Notes: generated from the sequence alone by a model not told the origin. Shown: positions 22,479-30,396, numbered from the stretch's first letter. The stretch is DNA of 40,452 nt from an uncultured Campylobacter sp. (GCA_946221035.1 CAMIME010000017.1:1-40452), one strand, 5' to 3'. Numbers and translations: made by a program.

Positions 22479-23786
22479 ATGAGCACCAGCGAAGTGAGCA
22501 GGGGCGCAGCTGCGATCCCACGGGCGCACAAGCGCCTGGCGGTGGGCGCCGCGATCTCCGAAATCGGCTACGCAATCACCCTCACCGGCTTGAGCTTTTT
22601 CACGCCGGCGGTGCTGCGGGATTACCCGGAATGGTCGAGTTCCAGTTTCCTGATCTACTACACCATCTACGGGTTGGCCTCGGCGCTATCCATGCCCCTT
22701 GCGGCGCAGCTCATAGGCAAATTCAAAGCGCAAGGCCTCATGATCCTCGGCGGCGCGCTGGCCGCGGCGGGTCTCGTCCTGTTCTCGTTTTCCTCGGCGC
22801 TGTGGATGTTCTATCTCGCCGGGTTGATCATCGGATTGGGCGTGGGCCTGTCGGTGCAGTATGTGCCGATTGTGGTGGTGAACCGGTGGTTCGTCGAGAA
22901 GCGGGGCACTGTGCTCGGTGCCGTGCTCGCCGGCTCCGGAGTGGGTGGCGTACTGCTGGGGGTTGCGGTGCCGCCGCTGATGAACGCGTTGGGCTGGCGC
23001 GGCGCAATGCTGGCGCTGGCGGCCCTGATGGCGGCGGCCGCGATCCTGCCCGGTATCTTCCTCATCCGCAACAACCCCGAGGACCAGGGACTGGAGCCCT
23101 ACGGCGCACCGCCCGAAGACAAGCTGATGACCACCTCCAAGGACAGCTTCGAGCCGGGGCTCACCCAGGAGGAGGCGGTGAAGACGCCGTGGTTCTACCT
23201 GCTCCTGGGCTCGCTTGCGCTATTCGGCATCACGTACGGCTTGACCCAGCACGTGGTGAATTACCTGGTCAACGGGCCGTGGGGTGTGCCCGTGTCGCAG
23301 CAGACCGCCTCCGCGGTTGTGGTGATGGCCACGGTGCTGCTCATTCCGTACAAGCCGCTGTTGGGCTGGATGGTGGACAAGATTGGTCTTGAGCGCACCC
23401 TGGTGCTCACGCTGGTGGTGGCCTCGATCGGCATCGTCGTCTTCGCGTTCGCGCGCAGCCCGTGGCTGTTCTTCGCCGCCATGGTGCTCATCTCCTTCGG
23501 CCTGGCCAACGGCACGGTGACGCCGCCGCTGATCGGTGAGCGGGCGTTCGGCCAGCGCGACTTCTCCAAACTCTGGGGCATCCTCGGCATGGCGTACCCG
23601 ATCGGTCTGTCCGCGGGCGCGGCGCTGTGGGGTTTGATCCCGGACCTCACCGGCACGTACTTCTGGGGCTTCATCGCGGTGCCGTTTGTCACCGCGATCT
23701 TCGTCGCAGGGTTCCTGGTTGTGATCAGGCGAGGCCGCGCGATGTGGGTGCCGCGGGCGATGGACGAATTCGGCGAGCACCACTAA
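22479..23786 (+). CDS. MFS transporter, oxalate/formate antiporter (OFA) type
   Basis: A 435-residue major facilitator with about 12 membrane helices and a central cytoplasmic loop (DQGLEPYGAPPEDKLMTTSKD). The pattern GLASALSMPLAAQLIGKFKAQGLMILGG near helix 2 and LGVGLSVQYVPIVVVNRWFVEKRGTVLGAVLAGSGVGG are typical of the OFA / monocarboxylate-like group. The substrate is probably an organic acid; no oxalate or formate genes are nearby, so this stays open. ATG 22479 is supported by an extended -10 element 7 bases upstream. The following 2H phosphoesterase gene begins 3 bases after its stop. Confidence 0.85.
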   Translation: MSTSEVSRGAAAIPRAHKRLAVGAAISEIGYAITLTGLSFFTPAVLRDYPEWSSSSFLIYYTIYGLASALSMPLAAQLIGKFKAQGLMILGGALAAAGLVLFSFSSALWMFYLAGLIIGLGVGLSVQYVPIVVVNRWFVEKRGTVLGAVLAGSGVGGVLLGVAVPPLMNALGWRGAMLALAALMAAAAILPGIFLIRNNPEDQGLEPYGAPPEDKLMTTSKDSFEPGLTQEEAVKTPWFYLLLGSLALFGITYGLTQHVVNYLVNGPWGVPVSQQTASAVVVMATVLLIPYKPLLGWMVDKIGLERTLVLTLVVASIGIVVFAFARSPWLFFAAMVLISFGLANGTVTPPLIGERAFGQRDFSKLWGILGMAYPIGLSAGAALWGLIPDLTGTYFWGFIAVPFVTAIFVAGFLVVIRRGRAMWVPRAMDEFGEHH

Positions 23787-23789
23787 CCC

Positions 23790-24281
23790 GTGTCGCCCGA
23801 GAACATCCTTCTCCGCCTGACAAAGCAGCACGAAGAGGAGATCCGATCCGTCTACGCGGCGCTGGCGCAGCGGGGGTTTCCGCAGCAGCGCCAGCGCCCG
23901 CACGTCTCCATCACCTTCGCGCCCTCCATGGATCGGCGTGTGGTCGGGGAGGCCGCGGAGATCCTGCCGCGGCTCATGCCTGCGACGCTCAAGCGGGTGG
24001 GCACCGTGGTCTTCGGCACCAAATCGAAGCAAACCGTGGCGTGGCTGCTCGAGGCACCCGATGCGCTCGAGGACGCGGCGCGAACGCTGAGCCAGATGAA
24101 CCCCGAGGGGCGCGGGCACCGGTGGATCCCCCACGTGACCATGGGGCTGCGCATCTCGAAGGCGATGGTGCCCGGCTACATCGGGGCGCTGGCGGAGGTG
24201 ACGTCGCCCCACTTCAACGAGGTCGTGGCCGATCGCGCGGCGTTCTACCAGCCGTCTATCGCGGTGGATACTGTCTTGTAA
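23790..24281 (+). CDS. 2'-5' RNA ligase family (2H phosphoesterase) protein
   Basis: A 163-residue protein with the two catalytic His-x-Ser/Thr motifs of the 2H superfamily: His38-Val-Ser (RPHVSITF) and His115-Val-Thr (WIPHVTMGL), spaced as usual. Such enzymes open 2',3'-cyclic phosphates or 2'-5' bonds in RNA or small molecules; the actual substrate is unknown. The start is GTG 23790, 3 bases after the transporter stop, so it is the second gene of that operon. Length is a little short for the LigT/ThpR group but complete. Confidence 0.82.
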   Translation: MSPENILLRLTKQHEEEIRSVYAALAQRGFPQQRQRPHVSITFAPSMDRRVVGEAAEILPRLMPATLKRVGTVVFGTKSKQTVAWLLEAPDALEDAARTLSQMNPEGRGHRWIPHVTMGLRISKAMVPGYIGALAEVTSPHFNEVVADRAAFYQPSIAVDTVL

Positions 24282-24286
24282 AGGCT

Positions 24287-25042
24287 CTAGTCCCGGCGGG
24301 GTGAGACACCCGCTGCGAGGGCGTGGCCCGAGGCGGTGGTGACGGAGACGTCGATACGCAATGGCGCATCCGACGCTGCGACGACGACGTTGCCGTAGCC
24401 GATGGAGGCGTACACGGCGGCGGTGTGGCGAAAGACCTCCTGCAGTCCGGCCAGCTCTTCTCGGGTAGTGGGCAGGCCTGCGGTGTCGCCGATGTTGGCC
24501 AGAAACAGGCCTTTGGGTGTCAGCGCGCGGTGGGCGGCGCGGTAGAACTCGACGGTGGTCAGCGGCCGCGGAGTGTGGGGACCTGCGAACACGTCGCGCA
24601 CGATCACGTCGACGGAACCCGGAGCAAGCGCGTGCGTAAACGCCCGGGCCTCAGCGACGCGGATCTCCACGGGCGGGTCAAACACGCGGCGAACCAGCTT
24701 GGCCAGGCCGGCGTCGAACTCCACGGCGACGTTGCGGCTGGGCCAACGCTGCTGCACAAAGCTCGGGAACGCGCATCCGGCAGCCCCCAGGTGCACCGCC
24801 GTGAACGGTTCGGGCAGCCGCGCGGCCCCGATGAGCTGCGCCATCCACTCCATATAATCGAAGTTCAAGACCTCGGGCGCGCCAAGCACGATGTAGGAGG
24901 ACGGGACGTTGTTCACCTCGATGGTGTAGCCACCGTCGCGAGCCGGGTCGGCAACGATCGTCGCGATACCAGTGTCGATGGGATAGTCGCCCGCGATCAT
25001 GCGCTTCGGGGCGCGGGGTTTGCGGCGGTCGGGTTCGGTCAT
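24287..25042 (-). CDS. Spermidine synthase-like methyltransferase-fold protein
   Basis: A 251-residue Rossmann-fold protein similar to polyamine aminopropyltransferases. It has the AVHLGAAGCAFPSFVQQRWP nucleotide-binding loop, AVEFDAGLAKLVRRVF (acidic end of strand 2), VDVIVRDVFAG and a tail typical of actinobacterial spermidine-synthase-like proteins. The N-terminal tetramerisation strand domain of true spermidine synthases is short here, and no decarboxylase gene for S-adenosylmethionine is nearby, so true polyamine synthesis is unproven. ATG 25042 lies 6 bases after a TAGCCT hexamer, hence a probable leaderless message. It contains a dispersed-motif copy encoding Arg-Ile-Asp-Val-Ser-Val (24349-24359). 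Confidence 0.82.
   Translation of the reverse strand: MTEPDRRKPRAPKRMIAGDYPIDTGIATIVADPARDGGYTIEVNNVPSSYIVLGAPEVLNFDYMEWMAQLIGAARLPEPFTAVHLGAAGCAFPSFVQQRWPSRNVAVEFDAGLAKLVRRVFDPPVEIRVAEARAFTHALAPGSVDVIVRDVFAGPHTPRPLTTVEFYRAAHRALTPKGLFLANIGDTAGLPTTREELAGLQEVFRHTAAVYASIGYGNVVVAASDAPLRIDVSVTTASGHALAAGVSPRRD
24349..24359 (+). repeat. Dispersed motif CGTCGATAMGC, copy in spermidine-synthase-like gene
   Basis: CGTCGATACGC preceded by GGTGACGGAGA, nearly the same flank as at 31667. The host reads Arg-Ile-Asp-Val-Ser-Val. Confidence 0.65.
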
Positions 25043-25087
25043 ACAGGGAGGCTATACGCACCAGCGGGAGACTTCGCTTACAAACTA

Positions 25088-25101
25088 TGCAACATGTTGC
25101 A
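25088..25101. promoter_or_regulatory. 14-bp perfect palindrome upstream of the PNPOx gene
   Basis: TGCAACATGTTGCA lies 45 bases before the PNPOx start at 25146 and 46 bases before the divergent spermidine-synthase-like start. It suits a dimeric regulator acting on one or both genes. Its half-site GCAACATG recurs in the dyad at 3654-3691. Confidence 0.45.
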
Positions 25102-25132
25102 GAAAATGTCGTCCGTGCAGGGGAAAGCCTGT

Positions 25133-25138
25133 TAGCAT
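25133..25138 (+). promoter_or_regulatory. -10 element of the PNPOx gene
   Basis: TAGCAT, 7 bases before ATG 25146; leaderless spacing. Confidence 0.45.
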
Positions 25139-25145
25139 TCGGTTC

Positions 25146-25658
25146 ATGATGTACCTGTCCCCGGATTACATTGACGGTCTGCCGAGCGACCACACCTCCA
25201 ACGTCGAGGAACTCACCAGCACTGCGCTGCCGAAGGACCCCAACGTGCTGTTCGCAGACTGGTTCAAAGATGCCGCAGACAAGGGCGTCGGGGACGTCCG
25301 CTCCGTCACCTGCGCGACCGTGGGGGACGACGGCCTGCCCGACGCCAGGATCGTCGACCTGGCGTTCCTCGACTCCGACGGCTTCCACTTCGGCACCGCC
25401 ACGCAGACGGCGAAGGTGCAGCAGATGCAGGAAACGTGGGCAGTCGCGCTCAACTTCTGGTGGCAGCCGGTTCGCCGCGCCGTGCGCGTGCGCGGCGCTG
25501 CCCACCGTGTCGTCGACGGCGAGCGCTACAACCTCTGGCGCCTCGAGCCGGATCACTTCGAGTTCTTCCAGCTTTCCGACGATCGCCTTCGGGCATCACG
25601 CGTTGCATACGACCTCGACGAGACCGGGCACTGGGACCGGCACCGGATCTCGACCTAG
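25146..25658 (+). CDS. Pyridoxamine 5'-phosphate oxidase-family flavoprotein
   Basis: A 170-residue FMN-binding split-barrel protein. Visible family features are DVRSVTCATVGDDGLPDARIVDLAFLDSDGFHFGTATQTAKVQQMQ (FMN phosphate contacts), VALNFWWQPVRRAVRVRGAAHRV and the end RASRVAYDLDETGHWDRHRI. True PdxH enzymes are about 210-230 residues with a conserved C-terminal dimerisation segment; this one is shorter, so it may be a PdxH-like enzyme or another FMN- or F420-type oxidoreductase. The start could be either of two adjacent ATGs (25146, 25149); the -10 spacing favours the first. It ends in a 4-base overlap with the convergent transporter gene. Confidence 0.82.
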   Translation: MMYLSPDYIDGLPSDHTSNVEELTSTALPKDPNVLFADWFKDAADKGVGDVRSVTCATVGDDGLPDARIVDLAFLDSDGFHFGTATQTAKVQQMQETWAVALNFWWQPVRRAVRVRGAAHRVVDGERYNLWRLEPDHFEFFQLSDDRLRASRVAYDLDETGHWDRHRIST

Positions 25659-27070
25659 CGAGATTTCGGCGCGCCAGGACCTTGGTTCCAGGACTCTGTC
25701 TTGGCAAAGCGGCACGCCAAGAGTGCACCCGCGGCGATGACCAGGCCCGGCAGTAAGATCGAGTTGCTCATCGCGTCCGGGAGCGGGTGGCGGCTGAGCT
25801 GTGAGGACATCATCGTGGCGATGGCGGCGGATCCGATCACCGCGCCGATCTGGCGCAGGGTGTTGTACACGCTCGATCCGGCTCCGGCGAGGGAGCGATC
25901 GAGGTTCCGGGTGGCGATCATGGACAGCGGCCCCCACACCATCGAGTTGCCGATGCCGTAGAACACGGCGATGAGGTACATCCAGCGCGGATCCACGCCC
26001 GGGTCCGTGATCATCGCCATCGCGGCGATGGAGGCGGCGATGGTGGTAAGGCCCGCGATGGCGAACGGCTTCGGATCGTGGGTGTTCGTGAGTTTGCCGA
26101 TCCACGGGGAAAGCAGGCCCGACACCACGCCGGAGGGAAGCACCAGAAGCGCGGCGCGGGTAGGGGAGTAGTCCAGGGAAGACTGCACGTAGATCATCCA
26201 CGGGATGACGTTGGTGGAGACGGCGAAGCCGACGGTGGCGATGGTGCAGCCGGCAAGGGTGAAGTTCCGGTCGTCGAAAAGCTTGAGCGGCACGAGGGCG
26301 TCCGTGCCAAGACGGCGCTGCGAGCGCACGAACGCGGTCCCCGTGGCCGCGGCGATGGCGAGGAGCACCCACACGCGCCAGTCCCAGGCGAAGGCCTCGG
26401 CTTGCTGGATGCCGAAGACCAGGCAGAACATGGCGACGGAGGACATGGCGACGCCGGGCCAGTCGAAGTGGCGGTTCGTCCGCTCTAGCTTGGGCACGTA
26501 GCGCCACGCCAGGATCAACCCGACAATGCCGACGGGGACGTTGACGTAGAAAATGCCGGGCCAGCCGGTGGCGTCGACAAGCAGGCCGCCCAGCAGGGGG
26601 CCGGTGACGGTTGCGAGTCCGGCCGTTGCACCCCACACACCCATCGCGCCGCCGCGCTCGGCGGGGCTGAACGTGCGGATCATCACCGACATGGACTGCG
26701 GCGTCACCATCGCGCCGCCGAAACCCTGCACCGCGCGCGCCGCGATGAGCCAGCCGATTGAGCCTGCGAGACCGCACGCGAGCGACGCGGCGGTGAAGAT
26801 GGCGAGGCCGATGAGGTAGATCGTGCGCGGGCCGAACCTGTCCCCGAGGCGGCCGGTGATCAAAAGCGGGACCGCGTAGGCGAGCAAATAGGCGCTGTTG
26901 ACCCAGATGACCTGGTTGTAGCTGGCCTGGAGGTCTTCCGTGATCGCCGGAATAGCCACCGAGACGATGGTGGAATCGACGAGGATGACGAAAAAGCCCA
27001 GCATCATGGTCCATAGGGCGGGCCAAGGGGATTGCTGGGCTTTTGAGTGGGTCTCCCGTGCTTCGGTCAC
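25655..27070 (-). CDS. MFS drug transporter, DHA2 (EmrB/QacA) type
   Basis: A 471-residue exporter with about 14 helices. Diagnostic segments are VDSTIVSVAIPAITEDLQASYNQVIWVNSAYLLAYAVPLLITGRLGDRFGPR (motif D1 and motif A) and RAVQGFGGAMVTPQSMSVM (motif B), followed by motif C-like GATAGLATVTGPLLGGLLVD. Such pumps use the proton gradient to expel lipophilic cations, drugs or metabolites. The start is GTG 27070, 7 bases after TAGGAT. No adjacent regulator gene is present. Confidence 0.9.
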   Translation of the reverse strand: MTEARETHSKAQQSPWPALWTMMLGFFVILVDSTIVSVAIPAITEDLQASYNQVIWVNSAYLLAYAVPLLITGRLGDRFGPRTIYLIGLAIFTAASLACGLAGSIGWLIAARAVQGFGGAMVTPQSMSVMIRTFSPAERGGAMGVWGATAGLATVTGPLLGGLLVDATGWPGIFYVNVPVGIVGLILAWRYVPKLERTNRHFDWPGVAMSSVAMFCLVFGIQQAEAFAWDWRVWVLLAIAAATGTAFVRSQRRLGTDALVPLKLFDDRNFTLAGCTIATVGFAVSTNVIPWMIYVQSSLDYSPTRAALLVLPSGVVSGLLSPWIGKLTNTHDPKPFAIAGLTTIAASIAAMAMITDPGVDPRWMYLIAVFYGIGNSMVWGPLSMIATRNLDRSLAGAGSSVYNTLRQIGAVIGSAAIATMMSSQLSRHPLPDAMSNSILLPGLVIAAGALLACRFAKTESWNQGPGAPKSR

Positions 27071-27077
27071 CCGGGAG

Positions 27078-27083
27078 ATCCTA
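27078..27083 (-). promoter_or_regulatory. -10 element of the DHA2 transporter gene
   Basis: TAGGAT on the minus strand, preceded by TG, 7 bases before GTG 27070. Confidence 0.45.
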
Positions 27084-27092
27084 CAGAGGCAT

Positions 27093-28703
27093 CTACCTGG
27101 GCAGGTACTGGGCGATCGGTGCCGGGATCAGGCCGGGGATAACGCCCGAGACCGCGTCCTTGAGCAGCGGGGCACCCGCAACGCCGAGTGCGCCGACTCC
27201 AGCGAGCAGGCCCAGAACGATCGCCGCGGTCGCGACCGGGCTGAGGCCGTCGCTCTCCAGCGCGTCGCGCACGTCCGGATCCAGATCGTCCATTGCTTCG
27301 CCCGCGGGGACGAAGATCTCCGGGCGCTCCTCGACCATCGCGTCCTCGACCACCATGTCCGGGGTCTCGGTCGCCGCGTGCTCCTTGACGGTGAGCACCT
27401 TGTCGTCCTGCGTCGCCTTGCCGGTGTCGATGCCGAAGAAGGCGTCCAGGCCCTTCACGTTGAACTGGGTGGACATGTAGCGCGAGTTGTCGCCGGTGTT
27501 CCACTGGGAGACGACGATGTCCATGTTCTTCAGCGTCGACCCCGGCACGATGTAGCCGCCGTAGGGCTGGGACCAGTTGGTCGGCGACTGCGTCCGCGTC
27601 CACGGCCCGTGCTTCGCAATCGTGGCCACCGGGACCTCGTCCCAGTTGCGGGTCAGCGTGTCGGAGACGCGGACCTCGATGGCGAGCGTCTTCTCGTTGA
27701 ACATCACCAGCACCCAGTGGCCGTCGATGTAGCGAAGGCTCATCTCGCCGGCCTTCACGTCGTTAAGCACCGGCTCCGCGCTCTTGCCCCACTCGTTGCG
27801 GGAGAAGCTGTAGAGCTCCCAGAGCGAGCGATTGCCGACGTCCTTCGGCTTGAACCGCGACAGGTATACCGGGTCGGCGCGCTTGAAGGAAGTGGACAAG
27901 ACATAGATGTAGCCGTCCTTGCCCTTCTCCCAGGTGATCAGATCACCCTTTCCATCAATGTAATCGGGGCCGGTGATGCCTTCGGACTTCCACGTCGCAC
28001 CGTTGTCCTTCGAGCTCCAGATCTGGGTGCCGGAGACGTTGCCCAGCCCCTCGTTCCAAATGCCCTGCAGGTACAGGGTGCCGCCGATGTTGATCACGTC
28101 GGAGGGGATCAGGGTGCGCTTCCCGTCGTGCACGTAGGCGATCATGTTGCTGACGCGGTTGCCCTTGTTCAGCGGGCGCAGAACTTTGATGAAGCCTTCG
28201 GAATCCATCGTGGCCACCACGCCGACGGGGCTCATCCACTCGCCCTTGCCAAAGTCTGCGCCACGGAACGAGTCGCCGAAGACCAGCGCGAACTCGCCAG
28301 CGGTGTTCAGCGGCGCCATGATGCCCAAGTCACCCGAGCGGAAGCCGGTGTGTGCGGAGTAGGGGCCCAGCACGTCACCCATGATCTGCACCGTCGTGCC
28401 GTTCGGCAGCTTCACCGGCTCGGACGCCGTCTTTTTCGGGATGTTCACAGTGACTTCTTTCCCCGTCTGCTTGGAAGAGCGGGAGGAGCCGGAGGAACCG
28501 GAAGAAGAGCCCGACGAGCCGGACGAGGAGCCGGACGAACCGGAAGAAGATCCTGACGAGCCGGACGAACCGGAAGAAGATCCTGACGAGCCGGACGACC
28601 TACTGGATTGCGCCGCAGCTTCCGGCAGCGCGAGGGCCCCGGACAACGCTACGGACGCGGCGGCTGCGAGTGAGATGGCCTGTGTACGGGCGGTAAAACG
28701 CAT
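27093..28703 (-). CDS. Secreted, membrane-anchored DUF4185 protein (possible endo-D-arabinanase, GH183-like)
   Basis: A 536-residue exported protein. The signal peptide (MRFTARTQAISLAAAASVALSGALALPEAAAQ) is followed by a low-complexity Ser/Gly linker (about 33-77, repeats of SSG/SGSS). Next is the beta-propeller DUF4185 domain (about 85-440; LGPYSAHTGFRSGDLGIMAPL, ALVFGDSFRGADFG, WNEGLGNVSGTQIWSSKDNGATWK, NWSQPYGGYIVPGS). An acidic stalk and a C-terminal helix (about 492-512) that should anchor it complete the protein. Known: mycobacterial DUF4185 proteins were shown to be endo-D-arabinanases (family GH183), acting on arabinogalactan or LAM. Corynebacteria have such arabinan, so a cell-wall role is likely. 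The acidic residues in GDSF and RSGD are candidate catalytic groups. A direct repeat at 28741-28755 lies about 40 bases upstream of the start. Confidence 0.85.
   Translation of the reverse strand: MRFTARTQAISLAAAASVALSGALALPEAAAQSSRSSGSSGSSSGSSGSSGSSSGSSGSSSGSSGSSSGSSGSSRSSKQTGKEVTVNIPKKTASEPVKLPNGTTVQIMGDVLGPYSAHTGFRSGDLGIMAPLNTAGEFALVFGDSFRGADFGKGEWMSPVGVVATMDSEGFIKVLRPLNKGNRVSNMIAYVHDGKRTLIPSDVINIGGTLYLQGIWNEGLGNVSGTQIWSSKDNGATWKSEGITGPDYIDGKGDLITWEKGKDGYIYVLSTSFKRADPVYLSRFKPKDVGNRSLWELYSFSRNEWGKSAEPVLNDVKAGEMSLRYIDGHWVLVMFNEKTLAIEVRVSDTLTRNWDEVPVATIAKHGPWTRTQSPTNWSQPYGGYIVPGSTLKNMDIVVSQWNTGDNSRYMSTQFNVKGLDAFFGIDTGKATQDDKVLTVKEHAATETPDMVVEDAMVEERPEIFVPAGEAMDDLDPDVRDALESDGLSPVATAAIVLGLLAGVGALGVAGAPLLKDAVSGVIPGLIPAPIAQYLPR
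28480..28610 (-). repeat. Ser/Gly-coding low-complexity tandem repeat
   Basis: Short units coding SSG and SGSS repeat through residues about 33-77 of the DUF4185 protein. On the plus strand the DNA reads as near-repeats of GACGAGCCGGA and GAGCCGGACGA. The length probably varies between strains by slippage. It acts as a spacer between membrane or wall and the catalytic domain. Confidence 0.7.
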
Positions 28704-28740
28704 TACAACTCGATTCACAAATACTCTAATTTTCCCGACG

Positions 28741-28755
28741 GTAAAACAGGTAAAC
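28741..28755 (+). promoter_or_regulatory. Direct repeat upstream of the DUF4185 gene (MtrA-like layout)
   Basis: GTAAAA-CAG-GTAAAC: two 6-base half-sites 9 bases apart, the layout bound by OmpR-type regulators such as MtrA. A closer match is found at 33096-33110. Confidence 0.3.
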
Positions 28756-28801
28756 CGTAGCAAACCCAATCTAAGCTTGCAGTGACGATTTAGAAACGAT
28801 T

Positions 28802-28825
28802 CAACCCCGGCCGAAGCCGGGGTTG
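28802..28825 (-). terminator. Rho-independent-type terminator hairpin after the cupin gene
   Basis: A perfect 10-bp stem (CAACCCCGGC / GCCGGGGTTG) is closed, read on the minus strand, by a TTCG tetraloop, one of the most stable RNA loops. A moderately T-rich stretch follows. It is 19 bases after the cupin stop and is the only strong hairpin terminator seen in the window. Confidence 0.75.
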
Positions 28826-28843
28826 CGCAGTATGGGGTGGGGG

Positions 28844-29278
28844 TTAGACCGCGTCGGTTTCGTTCGGGTCGTTGTCCGCGTCAGCCTTCGTCTCGTGCCG
28901 GGTGCCCGGGACGTGCTCCGCCGGCGCGTAGATGGAATACAGCTTCGCGGGAGCGCCGGACTCGTTGACAAAGTTGTGCCACTTGCCCGCCGGGACGAAC
29001 GCGGCCCAGTCGGCGCCGATGACCTGGTCGATCTCCAGGTCGTTCTCGCTCGCGCCGATCTGTGCGCGCAGTTCACCCTCCTCCAGGCGGAGGAACTGGT
29101 CGTGGTCGCCGTGGATTTCCGCGCCGATCTCGCCGCTCACCGGGATGGTCATGACGGTGAGCTGCAAATTCTCGCCAGTCCACAGCGTGTCGCGGAACGC
29201 TTCGTTATCCAGCGTCGCGCGCTCGATGTCGATGACGTACGGGTTCGGGCCGTGGTCGTTGCCAGTCTGAGCTGCCAT
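28844..29278 (-). CDS. Cupin-domain protein
   Basis: A 144-residue single-domain cupin. The two cupin motifs are visible: GEIGAEIHGDHDQFLRLEEGELRAQIG (metal-binding His-x-x-His and Glu) and VPAGKWHNFVNESGAPAKLYSIYAP (second histidine). It resembles the cupin domain of type II mannose-6-phosphate isomerases but lacks any other part, so it may be a small isomerase or binding protein. GAAAGGA lies 8 bases before ATG 29278; the in-frame extension to 29329 lacks a site. A hairpin terminator follows. Confidence 0.85.
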   Translation of the reverse strand: MAAQTGNDHGPNPYVIDIERATLDNEAFRDTLWTGENLQLTVMTIPVSGEIGAEIHGDHDQFLRLEEGELRAQIGASENDLEIDQVIGADWAAFVPAGKWHNFVNESGAPAKLYSIYAPAEHVPGTRHETKADADNDPNETDAV

Positions 29279-29331
29279 GGTGGGTCCTTTCAACGTCGGG
29301 AATGGGTACGACCCCCACCGTAGCCACATTC

Positions 29332-30396
29332 CTAGCGGCGGTGCCTGCCCCCGCGCTTGCGCCCTCGCTGCCTGCGTCGCAGCTGCACCTTCTCCACCTC
29401 GGTGAGGTAGGCGCGCTCGCCGCCCAGTTTCGCAGGCTGCGTGGCGACGGCCCCCGCCCGGTCCGGCCGCACGTGCGGCTCAACGCGCCCGAACATTTCC
29501 GTCGGGGCACCGAGCTCTTCGGGCCGCGGCGCGCCCTTGAGTGAGACGTAGCGGGCGGTGTGGCGCGGTTTAACGGTGTCGCCGGGGTCGATGGCGGAAT
29601 CGCGCTGGACGGTAACCGCCCACCCGCCGCCGGGAAACTCGATCACCTGCCACGGGCGCGCCGCGCGGGGCTGCTCCTGGATCGCGGGCACGGGACCTGC
29701 GCCCTCCTCCGGCGCGCCGACATCCAAACCCGCCACGGCGCTTGCACCCGCACCGACCACGACCGCGCGCGCCCACAGGTTGCCGGCGGGGTACGCGTCC
29801 AGCCAGGGAAGCACCGCCGCGGCGTCGTCGGGGTCGAGAGCGCCGAGCACCCTGTCGGACAGGGTGACCAGGACGTGGGAAACGGAGTCGTCGATACGCG
29901 AAAGCCCAACCAGCCACTGCCCCGGGGAGAGCGCGGCGAGCTCGCCCGCGCCAAACTCGCCGACGGATGTGTCGACCACGAGCATGTCGCCGGCCGGGAG
30001 CACCGTCGCTTCGGCGGGGGCGTTGTTGCGCGGGACCGCAAGCTGCGGCTGAGGCAGGAAGATGTCGACGCCGTAGAGGCCGCGCGCAGGGTCGAGCCGG
30101 ACGGCGGCGACGGTGGTGGGGCGGTGGAACGCGGCGTGAACCCGCTCGATTTCAGGGAAGTGGCGGCGCCACTCAGGAGCGATTTCCCCGAGCACGGGCC
30201 CCAAGGCGCCCTCATTCAAGCGGCGAACACGCCACGACCCGTTGAGTGGGTTCGCTTCCAGCACCACCGGCACGTACGCGGTGCCCCGCAACCCCGGGAA
30301 ATCGGAAAACAGCGCCGCCTGGACGACGTGGTCCACGGGGATTTCCACACCCGCGCCCCACGTGGAGGGAGCCAAGGGGTAGAGCTGGGGTGTCAT
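29332..30396 (-). CDS. Protein of unknown function with basic C-terminal tail
   Basis: A 354-residue soluble protein I do not recognise. The N-terminal part (about 1-130) contains AYVPVVLEANPLNGSWRVRRLNEGALGPVLGEI, which recalls small beta-barrel domains such as HIRAN, but this is uncertain. The middle is Asp/Ala-rich. The C-terminus is very basic (VQLRRRQRGRKRGGRHRR), suggesting nucleic-acid or membrane-phosphate binding. No signal peptide or membrane helix. TAAACT (30406-30411, minus strand) lies 9 bases before ATG 30396. It follows the DUF808 gene on the same strand with 12 bases between. A dispersed-motif copy (29889-29899) encodes Arg-Ile-Asp-Asp-Ser-Val. Confidence 0.72.
   Translation of the reverse strand: MTPQLYPLAPSTWGAGVEIPVDHVVQAALFSDFPGLRGTAYVPVVLEANPLNGSWRVRRLNEGALGPVLGEIAPEWRRHFPEIERVHAAFHRPTTVAAVRLDPARGLYGVDIFLPQPQLAVPRNNAPAEATVLPAGDMLVVDTSVGEFGAGELAALSPGQWLVGLSRIDDSVSHVLVTLSDRVLGALDPDDAAAVLPWLDAYPAGNLWARAVVVGAGASAVAGLDVGAPEEGAGPVPAIQEQPRAARPWQVIEFPGGGWAVTVQRDSAIDPGDTVKPRHTARYVSLKGAPRPEELGAPTEMFGRVEPHVRPDRAGAVATQPAKLGGERAYLTEVEKVQLRRRQRGRKRGGRHRR
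29889..29899 (+). repeat. Dispersed motif CGTCGATAMGC, copy in basic-tail unknown gene
   Basis: CGTCGATACGC preceded by AACGGAGT. The host reads Arg-Ile-Asp-Asp-Ser-Val. Confidence 0.65.

Noticed and set aside
25596..27026. 476-codon open frame in a second frame of the minus strand
   Set aside because: It overlaps the DHA2 transporter in another frame and is Arg/His/Pro-rich, without motifs.
28480..28610. CRISPR-like array
   Set aside because: The short near-repeats are in frame and encode Ser/Gly; there are no constant repeats with unique spacers and no cas genes.
28381..28785. Glu/Pro/Asp-repeat protein on the plus strand
   Set aside because: The repeat is the reverse complement of the Ser/Gly linker codons of the DUF4185 gene. 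No ribosome binding site or promoter supports it.
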